From Parabacteroides sp. 52 (GTDB lineage: Bacteria > Bacteroidota > Bacteroidia > Bacteroidales > Tannerellaceae): a stretch of 64,000 bases of DNA. The DNA lies in contig NZ_QVMG01000004.1 in assembly GCF_010500925.1 (NCBI RefSeq), positions 62,001 through 126,000 on the forward strand, in the 5' to 3' direction. Each line of letters opens with the position of its first letter. Positions within the stretch are counted from its first letter, which is position 1. Of this stretch, positions 15,705 to 24,750 are shown piece after piece. The notes beneath the pieces are model-generated. The model searched no databases, had not been told where the DNA came from, and was given only the letters and a program-made list of their open reading frames with translations. A program made the translations under genes and the position numbers.

Positions 15705-16553
15705 ATGGTGAATAAGACAATCCTTTCTCAACAGCCTGGCCCTATCGGCATCTTTGACTCCGGATATGGTGGATTGACGATCTTTGATAAAATCCATAAG
15801 TCCATGCCGGACTATGATTATATTTATCTGGGAGATAATGCCCGGGCCCCTTATGGAACACGTTCCTTTGAGGTGGTGTATCGCTTTACCTTGCAGGCTG
15901 TAGAAACGCTTTTCCGCGAAGGATGTCAATTGGTCATACTGGCTTGCAATACGGCATCAGCCAAGGCACTTCGTACTATCCAGCAAAACGACCTGCCGTC
16001 TTGGGATCCGAATCGCCGGGTATTGGGCGTGATACGTCCGACCGTAGAGGTGATCGACTCTTTGAGTAAAACCAAACATGTTGGTGTCTTAGGGACGACA
16101 GGCACCATCTCTTCGCATTCTTATACGTTGGAAATAGAAAAGATGTTTCCCCATATGCAGGTGACGGGAGAGGCCTGTCCTATGTGGGTTCCCCTGGTAG
16201 AGAATAATGAGTTTGATACTGCCGGTGCTGATTATTTTGTACAAAAACACCTGGATAACCTCTTTACTGCCGATCCGGCTATTGATACGATCATACTGGG
16301 ATGCACCCATTATCCCTTATTGCTTCATAAGATTCGTCGTTTTCTACCTGAGCGGGTCACTGTTTTGTCCCAGGGGGAGTATGTCGCCGCTAGTTTACAA
16401 GACTACCTGCAACGTCATCCGGAGATGGATAAGCGGTTGACCCAAGAGGGGAAGCTACGTTTTTTAACGACCGAATCGGCTCTTAAGTTCTCAGAGACGG
16501 CATCCCTCTTCCTGCAGAATCCGATAGATGTGGAGCAGATCGTGATCGATTGA
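15705..16553 (+). CDS. murI: Glutamate racemase
   Basis: Makes D-glutamate for peptidoglycan. The two catalytic cysteines are visible in LVILACNTASAKA and IILGCTHYPLL, and the N-terminal IGIFDSGYGGLTIF is characteristic. The frame extends to TTG 15693, but that lies in the terminator stem, so ATG 15705 (MVNKTILSQ) is chosen. Length about 282 residues is normal. It follows the envelope chaperone genes but probably has its own transcript. Confidence 0.95.
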   Translation: MVNKTILSQQPGPIGIFDSGYGGLTIFDKIHKSMPDYDYIYLGDNARAPYGTRSFEVVYRFTLQAVETLFREGCQLVILACNTASAKALRTIQQNDLPSWDPNRRVLGVIRPTVEVIDSLSKTKHVGVLGTTGTISSHSYTLEIEKMFPHMQVTGEACPMWVPLVENNEFDTAGADYFVQKHLDNLFTADPAIDTIILGCTHYPLLLHKIRRFLPERVTVLSQGEYVAASLQDYLQRHPEMDKRLTQEGKLRFLTTESALKFSETASLFLQNPIDVEQIVID

Positions 16554-16567
16554 GGCACGAAATCTGC

Positions 16568-16936
16568 CTACTCGATACTCTTACCAAAAGGCGTTAATGC
16601 CAATGCTGCCAATTTGAAATGCTGACGTGCAAAAGGAATACCCACGATTGTCAAGCATAACAACAAACCAAAACCTAAGTGGGTCAGGCAAATCCATATA
16701 CCGCCGACAAGTATCCAGAGTACATTCATCATCAGGTTAAGGCATCCTCCTGCATTGCCCGTATCCGTCACCTTACTGCCAAAAGGCCATAACGCCAACC
16801 GACCCATCTTTAATGTCTGTAATCCGAAAGGAATGCCAATGATGGTAACCATTAAAAAGAGGCTGGCAATAATATATTCAATCGCCGTAACGCAACCTCC
16901 ACAAAGTAACCAGATAATATTTCCTACTGTTTTCAT
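16568..16936 (-). CDS. YccF-family inner-membrane protein
   Basis: A 122-residue membrane protein with two similar halves, each with hydrophobic helices and the YccF signature TIIGIPFGLQTLKM and TIVGIPFARQHFKL. YccF (DUF307) proteins are conserved but of unknown function. The stop of the M23 peptidase gene lies 18 bases upstream, so they are probably co-transcribed. It is convergent with murI. Confidence 0.85.
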   Translation of the reverse strand: MKTVGNIIWLLCGGCVTAIEYIIASLFLMVTIIGIPFGLQTLKMGRLALWPFGSKVTDTGNAGGCLNLMMNVLWILVGGIWICLTHLGFGLLLCLTIVGIPFARQHFKLAALALTPFGKSIE

Positions 16937-16954
16937 TTGAGTAACCGTATTTGT

Positions 16955-18244
16955 TTATTCATTAGACGTCGTGTCCTGTTCTATAGATGTAGACGGTTGG
17001 CTCTGCCGGAATGTGACACGGAAGCTGTCTAATTCGGCAAAAACCTTTTGTTTGACAATTGCAAAGCTGTCCATTAACTCCGGCTTGACGGGTAGGGAAG
17101 GAGGAGACTCCATCTCCAGGGGATTGATAGGCTGCCCATTCTTATGCACCCTGAAATCCAAATGCGGACCGGTTGATAAGCCGGTAGAGCCTACATAGGC
17201 GATCACCTGTCCTTGGGCGACCTGGGTGCCGACTTGTAGGCCTTGAGCAAATTTACTCAGGTGCATATAGGTTGTCGTATAAACCGAGTTGTGTTTTATC
17301 TTTACATAATTACCTCCTCCCGACTGATACCCTTTGGCTATAACGGTTCCTGCCCCGATACTTTTCACCGGTGTTCCTACGGGAGCGGCATAATCCACGC
17401 CGTGGTGTGCCCGATAGATTTTAAGAACCGGGTGAAAGCGGGAGTGGGAGAAGCGGGAGGTGATACGGAAAAAGTCGAGAGGAGCTTTGAGGAATGCCTT
17501 CCGCAGGCTGTTGCCTTTTTCATCGAAGTATTCACTGACACTGTCCTGGGTGAATGGAACAGCGATAAACTCTTTGTCTTTGTGTGTAAAGACAGCCCCT
17601 TTTATGGCTGCCACATGGAGAGCTGTGGTATCATCGATAAAGGCCACATCGTACAATACGCGGAAAGAATCTCCTTTTTTGACATCAAAGAAGTCGATCT
17701 GCCAGGCAAAGACATCCGCCAGCTTCAGGGCAAGCAGGGGATCAGCGCCACTGCGTTGTATCTCGTTCCATAACGAAGAATGAATCGTTCCTTCCGTGTA
17801 TAAGCGTTTCAGACGGATTGCTTTGGAAAATCCATAGGCCCGGATGGAGTCTGCCGTTAAGTCGATAATCGCATAATCCGTATGCGATTTGGCAAAAGCG
17901 ATATAACGGATGGTGTGCGTACTGTCCATCGTGGTGAACGTACAGTATGACATGCCGGTGCGTAGTTTGGTCGGGTCCAGTACATTGGCGGCGCTCCTGC
18001 CAATATGATCGGCTTCCCGGGCCGAAAAGCCCAAGCGGGAGAAAATACTCGCCGGGTTGTCTCCGTTTTTCAGGGTGTAATTCGATACTTCCAGGGAATC
18101 GATACAGATACCGTATTGGTATATATGTTGTATGGTGTCTATAACCTCTGGGCTTTCTTCTTTTGTGATGGAGCGTTTATTTTCCGTGCAGGAGAAAGAA
18201 AAGATAAATAAGAAAAGAAGGGAAAGAGGTATAGCGTGTTTCAT
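16955..18244 (-). CDS. M23-family peptidase lipoprotein
   Basis: A 429-residue envelope protein with signal and lipobox-like FSFSC (Cys19). An N-terminal region (about 50-250) of LysM/OapA-like character precedes a C-terminal M23 domain. The zinc site includes His280-x3-Asp284 (RAHHGVDYAAPVGTPV), and YMHLSKF follows. The usual HxH is here His361-Leu-Asp363 (GPHLDFRVHKNG), so one zinc ligand is Asp. Such enzymes cut peptidoglycan cross-bridges or act as scaffolds. YccF is downstream. Confidence 0.9.
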   Translation of the reverse strand: MKHAIPLSLLFLFIFSFSCTENKRSITKEESPEVIDTIQHIYQYGICIDSLEVSNYTLKNGDNPASIFSRLGFSAREADHIGRSAANVLDPTKLRTGMSYCTFTTMDSTHTIRYIAFAKSHTDYAIIDLTADSIRAYGFSKAIRLKRLYTEGTIHSSLWNEIQRSGADPLLALKLADVFAWQIDFFDVKKGDSFRVLYDVAFIDDTTALHVAAIKGAVFTHKDKEFIAVPFTQDSVSEYFDEKGNSLRKAFLKAPLDFFRITSRFSHSRFHPVLKIYRAHHGVDYAAPVGTPVKSIGAGTVIAKGYQSGGGNYVKIKHNSVYTTTYMHLSKFAQGLQVGTQVAQGQVIAYVGSTGLSTGPHLDFRVHKNGQPINPLEMESPPSLPVKPELMDSFAIVKQKVFAELDSFRVTFRQSQPSTSIEQDTTSNE

Positions 18245-18454
18245 TTGTTCTTTTTTACATATTCAAATATCCTAAAATGCAAATTTAGGGAAAATAATAG
18301 ATAAGTTAAAGTCTTTGTTAATTCTAAGGAGAGGCTATGTTTATCAAATCGCGCATAATTGTTAATATAACCTAAATGGGGAGGCCTTTGTAAACAATTT
18401 GACCGAAATTTGCGTCTTATGTGTAAACATGATTATTGATAAATAAAATTACGT

Positions 18455-18880
18455 ATGAAAAAAGTATTATTTTACCTGATGGCTCTTCCCGTATGCGTAT
18501 GGATGATGGCCTCTTGTGCAGAAAAAAAAGTAGACGCCAAAGCTTTAGCAGGCAAATGGAACATTGTCGAAGTCAAAGGAACCGTTGTTGAAAAGAAAGA
18601 GAAAGTACCTTTCATGGAGTTTGATATGTCTGAGAATAGATTACACGGAAATGCCGGTTGTAATATATTCAATACGGCCGTGAAGTTGGATGCTCAAAAT
18701 CCGGCAGCTATCTCTTTTGCTCCTGCCATTGCTACTATGATGGCTTGTTTGGACATGGAACTAGAAAGAACCGTGATGAAGTCTTTGGAAGAAGTGAGTG
18801 CGGTTAAGGCGGGTAAAACGGCCAATGAAATGGTATTAGTCGACAAAGACGGGAACACCTTGTTTGTTCTTGCCAAATAA
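18455..18880 (+). CDS. META-domain lipoprotein (HslJ-like)
   Basis: A 141-residue lipoprotein (signal ending MMASC) with one META domain: LAGKWNIVEVKG, then the NRLHGNAGCNIFN signature and FAPAIATMMACLDMELE. This is the pattern of HslJ and related proteins linked to heat or novobiocin response in Escherichia coli; function in Bacteroidetes is not established. It is a single gene with a terminator after it, and convergent with ybaK. Confidence 0.88.
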   Translation: MKKVLFYLMALPVCVWMMASCAEKKVDAKALAGKWNIVEVKGTVVEKKEKVPFMEFDMSENRLHGNAGCNIFNTAVKLDAQNPAAISFAPAIATMMACLDMELERTVMKSLEEVSAVKAGKTANEMVLVDKDGNTLFVLAK

Positions 18881-18903
18881 CGATATACAAGCGTACACAA
18901 AAG

Positions 18904-18935
18904 AAAGGATGGTCCCATGGGATCATCCTTTTTTG
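18904..18935. terminator. Bidirectional terminator between META gene and ybaK
   Basis: Stem AAAGGATG (18904-18911) with CATCCTTT (18924-18931), extended by GTCCC/GGGAT pairing, followed by TTTT. It separates two convergent genes. Confidence 0.8.
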
Positions 18936-18952
18936 TTATTCCCCTGTCTGTG

Positions 18953-19438
18953 TCAGGAGATTAAATCTGCCACAGTCGCCCGGCTTTCTTTGATAAGGTC
19001 TTGAGGGGATATGTGTATTTGCAAACCTCTTTGTCCGGCACTGACATAGATTTTATCGAAGGTCTCCGCCGTTTCGTGGATATAGGTAGGGAACTGCTTT
19101 TTCATGCCGATAGGCGAACAGGCACCCCGGATATAACCAGTAAGGGGCAATAGCTCTTTCATCGGGATCATTTCGCATTTTTTATTCCCCGATAGTTTCG
19201 CCGCTTTCTTCAGGTCCAGCTCTTGGGCTCCCGGAATGATGCAGACGAAGTGCCCGTTTTTATCCCCTTGCAACACCAATGTCTTGAACACCTGCTCGAC
19301 ATTCTCACCCAATTGCTCGGCTACGTGTATGGCACTTAAGTCGGACTCATCCACTTCGTACGGGATCAGTTCATAATCGATCTGCATTTTATCCAGTAAG
19401 CGGGCGACATTGGTTTTATTTATTTTTTCTTTCGCCAT
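18953..19438 (-). CDS. ybaK: Cys-tRNA(Pro)/Cys-tRNA(Cys) deacylase, YbaK type
   Basis: Hydrolyses mischarged Cys-tRNA(Pro). The 161-residue protein has the YbaK/ProX fold signatures: FKTLVLQGDKNGHFVCIIPG, the conserved Lys in DLKKAAKLSGNKK, and GYIRGACSPIGMKK. It starts 10 bases after tex ends, which makes a tex-ybaK pair. Confidence 0.93.
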   Translation of the reverse strand: MAKEKINKTNVARLLDKMQIDYELIPYEVDESDLSAIHVAEQLGENVEQVFKTLVLQGDKNGHFVCIIPGAQELDLKKAAKLSGNKKCEMIPMKELLPLTGYIRGACSPIGMKKQFPTYIHETAETFDKIYVSAGQRGLQIHISPQDLIKESRATVADLIS

Positions 19439-19448
19439 TCTTTTTCTG

Positions 19449-21581
19449 TTAAGAAGATAAACCTTTCATCGATAACTGCACACGTTTGCGTACCAGATCC
19501 ACACTGAGCACCTTCACTTTTACATGCTGGTGAATAGAAACAACTTGCGTGGGATCACTGATAAAGCGGTCCGCCAATTCGGAGATATGCACCAATCCGT
19601 TTTCTTTGATGCCTATATCGACAAAGCAACCGAAGTTCGTTATATTCGTGACGATGCCCGGCAGTACAATCCCTTCGTGCAGGTTTTCAATCGTCTTTAT
19701 CGTCGGGTCGAAGGCAAATACCTGGATCGCCTGGCGGGGGTCACGCCCCGGTTTATCCAATTCCTCCATGATGTCGAGTAAGGTAGGCATACCTACTTTG
19801 GCGTTGGTGTAATTTTCCAGTTTCAGTTTTTTCTTACGCTCTTTGTCGTTTATCAGGTCGGTCACAGAACATTGCAGGTCTTTGGCCATCTGTTCCACGA
19901 TGACATAGCTTTCGGGATGAACCGCAGAGTTATCCAAAGGGTTCTTACCTCCCTGGATGCGTAAGAAGCCGGCACTTTGTTCAAAGGCCTTTTCTCCCAT
20001 CCGGGGTACTTTCAACAGTTCACGGCGGGAGTGGAAGGGACCGTTTTCGCTTCTGTACGTCACAATGTTTTGTGCCAATGCAGGACCTAATCCGGAGATA
20101 TAGGTCAACAGATGTTTACTGGCTGTGTTGACATTGACTCCGACAAGGTTCACGCAACTTTCGACGGTCTGATCCAGACTCTTCTTCAAGGCCGGTTGAT
20201 CCACATCGTGTTGGTATTGTCCGACCCCAATACTTTTAGGGTCAATTTTAACCAATTCCGCCAGGGGATCCATCAGGCGACGGCCAATGCTGATCGCCCC
20301 TCGGACGGTGACGTCGTAGGTGGGAAACTCTTCCCGGGCGATTTTAGAGGCCGAGTAGATAGAAGCGCCATTTTCGCTGACGACAAATACCTGCACTTTC
20401 CGGTCGTATCGAATCTGGGTAATGAATTGTTCCGTTTCCCGGCTGGCCGTGCCGTTACCGATAGCGATCGCTTCGATGGCGTATGTCTCTACCAGATGGG
20501 CTACCTTGGCAGCCGCCTTTGTTTTTTCCTGCTGTGGAGGATGCGGGTAGATTGTCTCGTTGTGTAATAGGTTTCCCTGGCTATCGAGACAAACCAACTT
20601 ACAGCCGGTTCGATAGCCGGGATCTATGCCCAATACCCGTTTTTGTCCCAAGGGGGCAGCCAATAATAACTGCCGGAGGTTCTCGGCAAAAACACGGATG
20701 GCTTCTTCGTCGGCTTTGGCTTTGCTCAGGTGGGTAAATTCTGTTTCGATAGAAGGTTTCAACAGCCTTTTGTAAGCGTCTTCCACCGCCTCTTCGACCA
20801 AAAGGGAGCTGGCATTCTGTCCTTTCACGAAACGATTTTTTAATCGTTCGACCGTCGGTTCTGTCTCCGGGGAGATCGTTACCCGCAGGATGCCTTCCGC
20901 TTCTCCCCGGCGCAGGGCCAGGATGCGGTGGGAGGAAGCCCGTTTCAAGGGTTCGCTGAATGCAAAGTAGTCTTTGTATTTCGCCCCTTCTTCTTCTTTG
21001 CCTTTGATTACTTTGGCGGTAATCGTGGCGGTATGCGTAAATGAATTCCGTACCGAGTGGCGTGCCCCTTCGTTTTCATTCACCCATTCCGCAATAATAT
21101 CACAGGCCCCTTGCAAGGCATCGCCCGTATTTTTAACCTCTCCTTGCACAAAGGCATAGGCCCGGTTTTTGGGATCCGCCTCGTTTTGCATCATCAATAT
21201 TTTAGCCAATGGCTCCAATCCCTTTTTGCGGGCGATCTCTGCCCGGGTGACGCGTTTGGGTTTATAAGGCAGGTAGAGGTCTTCCAGTTCGGTACTATCC
21301 CATGATTCTTCGATGCGTTTCTTTAGTTCGGGCGTGAGTTTGCCCTGTTCTTCGATGGAGTGAAGGATCGTCTCTTTGCGTTTCTCCAGTTCGGTGAATT
21401 TATCTAACAGGTCTTTGATCTGACTGATTTGTACTTCGTCCAATCCTCCGGTAACTTCTTTTCGGTAGCGGCTGATAAAAGGAATGGTGGCTCCTTCTGT
21501 TAACAAAGCAATTGTTTTTTCAACTTGCCCGGCCGGAATTTGCGATGCCTGGGAGATAAGTGTGTTTATTATGGAATTCAT
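19449..21581 (-). CDS. tex: Tex-family RNA-binding protein
   Basis: A 710-residue transcription accessory protein related to eukaryotic Spt6. Order: helical Tex N-terminal domain, YqgF/RNaseH-like domain (RVLGIDPGYRTGCKLVCLD), helix-hairpin-helix pair (LTYISGLGPALAQNIV), and a C-terminal S1 RNA-binding domain (GIVLPGIVTNITNFGCFVDIG). The frame extends to a TTG at 21590, but ATG 21581 (MNSIINTLIS) is the likelier start. A TATCTTTG -7 box lies 24 bases upstream, and ybaK follows. Confidence 0.94.
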   Translation of the reverse strand: MNSIINTLISQASQIPAGQVEKTIALLTEGATIPFISRYRKEVTGGLDEVQISQIKDLLDKFTELEKRKETILHSIEEQGKLTPELKKRIEESWDSTELEDLYLPYKPKRVTRAEIARKKGLEPLAKILMMQNEADPKNRAYAFVQGEVKNTGDALQGACDIIAEWVNENEGARHSVRNSFTHTATITAKVIKGKEEEGAKYKDYFAFSEPLKRASSHRILALRRGEAEGILRVTISPETEPTVERLKNRFVKGQNASSLLVEEAVEDAYKRLLKPSIETEFTHLSKAKADEEAIRVFAENLRQLLLAAPLGQKRVLGIDPGYRTGCKLVCLDSQGNLLHNETIYPHPPQQEKTKAAAKVAHLVETYAIEAIAIGNGTASRETEQFITQIRYDRKVQVFVVSENGASIYSASKIAREEFPTYDVTVRGAISIGRRLMDPLAELVKIDPKSIGVGQYQHDVDQPALKKSLDQTVESCVNLVGVNVNTASKHLLTYISGLGPALAQNIVTYRSENGPFHSRRELLKVPRMGEKAFEQSAGFLRIQGGKNPLDNSAVHPESYVIVEQMAKDLQCSVTDLINDKERKKKLKLENYTNAKVGMPTLLDIMEELDKPGRDPRQAIQVFAFDPTIKTIENLHEGIVLPGIVTNITNFGCFVDIGIKENGLVHISELADRFISDPTQVVSIHQHVKVKVLSVDLVRKRVQLSMKGLSS

Positions 21582-21604
21582 CTTATTCAATCTCTTTTAT
21601 GCTC

Positions 21605-21612
21605 CAAAGATA
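21605..21612 (-). promoter_or_regulatory. Candidate -7 element for tex
   Basis: TATCTTTG on the minus strand, an exact TAnnTTTG match. Palindrome array B begins 35 bases further upstream, in the region where regulators could act. No TTG is seen at the -33 spacing. Confidence 0.6.
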
Positions 21613-21647
21613 ATGGTTTCTTTTACACGAAATCGCTGACAAATAAA

Positions 21648-21735
21648 ATTGCCGACGATCGTCAGCAAAATTGCCGATAATTGTCGGCAATTTTGCTGAT
21701 ATATATCGGCAATTGTGCTGACAATTATCGGCAAT
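21648..21735. repeat. Array B: four tandem 22-bp palindromes
   Basis: Four abutting units at 21648-21669, 21670-21691, 21692-21713 and 21714-21735. Left halves are ATTGCCGACGA, ATTGCCGATAA, TTTGCTGATAT and TGTGCTGACAA; right halves end TCAGCAAA or TCGGCAAT. The dyad centres are exactly 22 bp apart. The array lies between divergent tex and the cyclophilin gene. Confidence 0.95.
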
Positions 21736-21869
21736 TTTATTTCGGGGCAGAAAATAGGTATTTATATAGATGATTTCTTTAACTCCTTAGCCTTCTCTGC
21801 ATCCTTGTCTTCCTGTCTCCTACCTTCGATAAAATACGCCGAATGCATAAAAAACACTATCTTTAGGCC

Positions 21870-22673
21870 ATGAAAAAGAGTGTATTTATACTTATCGCCT
21901 GGGTTTTTGTATCCATACCTGTATGGAGCCAGTCAAAGACAGTTACGATTGAAACCAATGTGGGTACGATGAAAGGGATATTGTATGACGATGTATCCAA
22001 TCATGTGGCGACCTTCTGTGAGCGGGCAAACAAAGGTTTATTCAACGGCACGCTCTTTACCCGTGTCATTCCCGAGTTTATGATACAAGGCGGAGCCCCC
22101 GATTCAAAGAACGCGCCGGCCGGCGTGCGGGTGGGTTATGGAGACAGAAGTGCAGAGATTCTTCCGGAGATGCGACCGCAATACTTCTTCAAGAAAGGTA
22201 CGATTGCCGCTCCCCGGCAGAACGATGATATCAACCCGAAGAAAAAATCGGATATGTCGCAGTTCTTTATCGTACAAGGAAAGGTGTACCGGGCAGGCGA
22301 ACTCGACACCTTGCAACGAGCAACGAATCTACCCATCAAACGTAAAGCGATGGTCGCATTCTATCAACCGCACAAAATGGAAATGGACAGTCTGAAAACC
22401 GCCGACCCGAAAGAATACAACCGGCGGGTGGTGGAGATCAATCACAAAGTAGATTCTGTTATCCGGGCCACACCGGGCCATCTGTTTTTCACGGACGAAC
22501 AAATAGAGGCTTACACCACCCTTGGTGGCAGTCGTCATCTGGAAGGACAATACACCATCTACGGAGAAATAACCGAAGGATTGGATATTATCGACCGGAT
22601 CGCATCCCAACCCCGTGACGCTTACGACCGCCCGAAGAAAGACATTAAAATCGTACGGGTAACCGTTGACTGA
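21870..22673 (+). CDS. Cyclophilin-type peptidyl-prolyl isomerase, exported
   Basis: A 267-residue protein with signal peptide (ending VWSQ), so periplasmic. Cyclophilin core motifs are present: FNGTLFTRVIPEFMIQGGAP, SQFFIVQG, and near the end GQYTIYGEITEGLDIIDRIA. About 80 residues rich in charged amino acids are inserted between the SQFF strand and the GSRHLEG segment, so it is longer than the roughly 165-residue minimal fold. It is expected to speed proline isomerisation in exported proteins. It is divergent from tex across palindrome array B. Confidence 0.92.
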   Translation: MKKSVFILIAWVFVSIPVWSQSKTVTIETNVGTMKGILYDDVSNHVATFCERANKGLFNGTLFTRVIPEFMIQGGAPDSKNAPAGVRVGYGDRSAEILPEMRPQYFFKKGTIAAPRQNDDINPKKKSDMSQFFIVQGKVYRAGELDTLQRATNLPIKRKAMVAFYQPHKMEMDSLKTADPKEYNRRVVEINHKVDSVIRATPGHLFFTDEQIEAYTTLGGSRHLEGQYTIYGEITEGLDIIDRIASQPRDAYDRPKKDIKIVRVTVD

Positions 22674-22713
22674 GAATTACAATTAATCCCTAAACACTTA
22701 TCACTCATAAAAT

Positions 22714-23112
22714 ATGCTGCGTCGTGATTTTATAATGGTTCAGATTGAGGAGTTAGGCAAAATAATTGCGCAACTGATCGCGCAACGAAACAACAATGCC
22801 GCCCGTCATATTCCCGTACAGATACAAACAGTCTATGACTCCCTCAAACTGGATAAGGAGTTTTTACTGACTGCTGCTCCCCAAGATATCCGTAACTTCC
22901 TGGATCAGGAAGACAGTGGAGGGACATTGCGTATGGAAATAGCAATCAAAGGATTGATCGAAGAAAGTTTTTACGTCGAGCCTGCTGAGCGAAAGAAACT
23001 TTTACTTCGGGCAAAAGAATTACTGGAATATCTGCAAGCAACCGATCATACTTTTTCGTTCGAACGCATCAATCAGCTGAATGAAATAGAAGAATGGCTG
23101 CATGAGATCTAA
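22714..23112 (+). CDS. Small helical protein of unknown function
   Basis: A 132-residue (or 125 from ATG 22735) soluble protein that I do not recognise. It lacks a signal peptide and cysteines, and it is mostly helical and acidic at the C-terminus (FERINQLNEIEEWLHEI). The region DKEFLLTAAPQDIRNFLDQED and RMEIAIKGLIEESF looks like helical packing typical of Bacteroidetes conserved hypotheticals. It lies 40 bases after the cyclophilin gene and converges with a sulfatase gene 6 bases beyond its stop. Neither start has a clear ribosome-binding site. Confidence 0.65.
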   Translation: MLRRDFIMVQIEELGKIIAQLIAQRNNNAARHIPVQIQTVYDSLKLDKEFLLTAAPQDIRNFLDQEDSGGTLRMEIAIKGLIEESFYVEPAERKKLLLRAKELLEYLQATDHTFSFERINQLNEIEEWLHEI

Positions 23113-23118
23113 TCACTT

Positions 23119-24657
23119 TCAGATCTCATCCGGCCAGGGCACAGCTTTTCCCGTTGCCTTGAATGATGGACGTTGAGCTTCTCTGATACGTAATTCTTCT
23201 CCTAATAACCGGGAAAGCTGAATGGCTCGTTCAGGCTCTTTTTCTATCAGATTTTCTTTCTCCCCTATATCCGTAGGAATGTGAAAAAGTTCCTTCTTTC
23301 CTGTTTCATAATAATAGATCAATTTCCAATCGTCTTGCCGGATCGTGCAGGAAGGGCCGATACCGGGACCGGTATTTCCCCATAGATTCGGGAAGTTCCA
23401 TATCAGACTACGTCCGGCGGAAGGGTTACCCGTTTGCGTTAATAAAGGTACGAAGCTGATACCATCCGTTGTTTGTACGGTTTGATAATCACTAACTCCG
23501 GCCATTTCCAGGATCGTTGGAAAGAAATCTTCGATCAACAGGTATTTATCAGATTTACTTCCAGCCTTAACCTTTGCGGGCCAACTGACAATCATCGGTT
23601 CGCGGATTCCTCCTTCATACGCCGAGCCTTTGCCGCTATTGAGCGGCGCATTCTGTGTATGCAACGCACCGTCTCTCCATGCGGCGGTAGACGAGAGACC
23701 CCCATTATCCGACATAAAGAGCAGAATAGTGTTATCCGCCAGTTTATTTTCCTCCAGGTAATCCATCAGGTCGCCCAGGCTTTTGTCCATTCCTTCGATC
23801 AACGAGGCATAAGCGGCTTCTTTTTCCGTCAGTCCTTTTTCGATATACTTCGGGAAGAAACGCATATCCTTATCGATAGGGATATGAATGGCATAATGCG
23901 AGAGATAAAGGAAGAACGGCTGTTCGTATTGTTGCGCTTTGTCGAGCGCTTTACAAGCTTCCCGTGTCAATACTTCGGTAACGAATATATCTTCTCCCCA
24001 ATAGGCTTCCAGGCCGGGGATTGCAAACCGGGGATTCGCTTTACCATCGGTCCGGTTTCCGAAATTCGCCTCACCCAGGTAACTGGCTAATCCGCCACCG
24101 GCATGCCCGGCGATATTCACTTCAAAACCGAAGTGATGGGGATTCTCTCCCGGTGTATCAACCGCTCCCCAATGGGCTTTCCCGCAGTGGATCGTATGAA
24201 ACCCGTTGTCTTTCAGTAATTGCGGAAGCGAAGTCACCTGCGTGGTACGAGGGATGCCTCCGACTTGTGCCAGTCCGTTTACATTCCATGCGGGGAAGAG
24301 AAGCGTTTCGCTCTCCAGGTCGGTCGATCCGTTCTTGGGATAAGTCCAGTTGGTCACCCGGTGGCGTGCGGCATTCATGCCGGTCAACAAACTGCACCGG
24401 CTGGGCGAACTCACACTCGATGCATAGGCTTGTGTAAATAGCATGCCTTGCTTTGCCAGCCGTTCCATATTCGGAGTTTCATATATCTCGTTATAAGCGG
24501 TTTGCTCCGTCCAGAAAGGAAGGGATGTATCCTGCCATCCCATATCGTCCACCAGGAAAACAATGATATTGGGACGGTTGTCCTTTTTCTCATTTTCCTG
24601 TGCAAAAACACACTGGAAAGGGACCGCCAGAAGCGGAAGTAGGAGTGTTTTATTCAT
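23119..24657 (-). CDS. Family S1 sulfatase (Ser-type), PUL 1
   Basis: A 512-residue exported sulfatase (signal ending FAQ). Metal ligands include Asp37-Asp38 (VFLVDDMGW). The maturation motif SSPSRCSLLTG places catalytic Ser83, to be oxidised to formylglycine by an anaerobic maturase not present here. CGKAHWG and MSDNGG are further active-site blocks. The C-terminal subdomain ends in TGKAVPWPDEI. It is the last gene of PUL 1 but has its own candidate -7 element after a terminator, so it may be partly independent. The exact sulfate position is not deducible; the setting suggests a sulfated host glycan. Confidence 0.9.
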   Translation of the reverse strand: MNKTLLLPLLAVPFQCVFAQENEKKDNRPNIIVFLVDDMGWQDTSLPFWTEQTAYNEIYETPNMERLAKQGMLFTQAYASSVSSPSRCSLLTGMNAARHRVTNWTYPKNGSTDLESETLLFPAWNVNGLAQVGGIPRTTQVTSLPQLLKDNGFHTIHCGKAHWGAVDTPGENPHHFGFEVNIAGHAGGGLASYLGEANFGNRTDGKANPRFAIPGLEAYWGEDIFVTEVLTREACKALDKAQQYEQPFFLYLSHYAIHIPIDKDMRFFPKYIEKGLTEKEAAYASLIEGMDKSLGDLMDYLEENKLADNTILLFMSDNGGLSSTAAWRDGALHTQNAPLNSGKGSAYEGGIREPMIVSWPAKVKAGSKSDKYLLIEDFFPTILEMAGVSDYQTVQTTDGISFVPLLTQTGNPSAGRSLIWNFPNLWGNTGPGIGPSCTIRQDDWKLIYYYETGKKELFHIPTDIGEKENLIEKEPERAIQLSRLLGEELRIREAQRPSFKATGKAVPWPDEI

Positions 24658-24694
24658 CGTATTTATATGTCTGAGGTATTGTGTAAATTGGCAT

Positions 24695-24702
24695 CAAATG
24701 TA
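24695..24702 (-). promoter_or_regulatory. Candidate -7 element for the distal sulfatase
   Basis: TACATTTG on the minus strand, 38 bases before the sulfatase start at 24657 and just past the hairpin at 24711-24750. It matches TAnnTTTG without a clear -33 TTG. Confidence 0.45.
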
Positions 24703-24703
24703 T

Positions 24704-24750
24704 AAAAAACAAAGGACTACTTTGCATTTTGTATGCAGAAGTAATCCTTT
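24704..24750 (-). terminator. Terminator between the two PUL 1 sulfatase genes
   Basis: On the minus strand the stem AAAGGATTACTT pairs with AAGTAGTCCTTT (one G-T pair) and is followed by GTTTTTT. It follows the stop of the upstream sulfatase gene by only a few bases. Confidence 0.75.
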
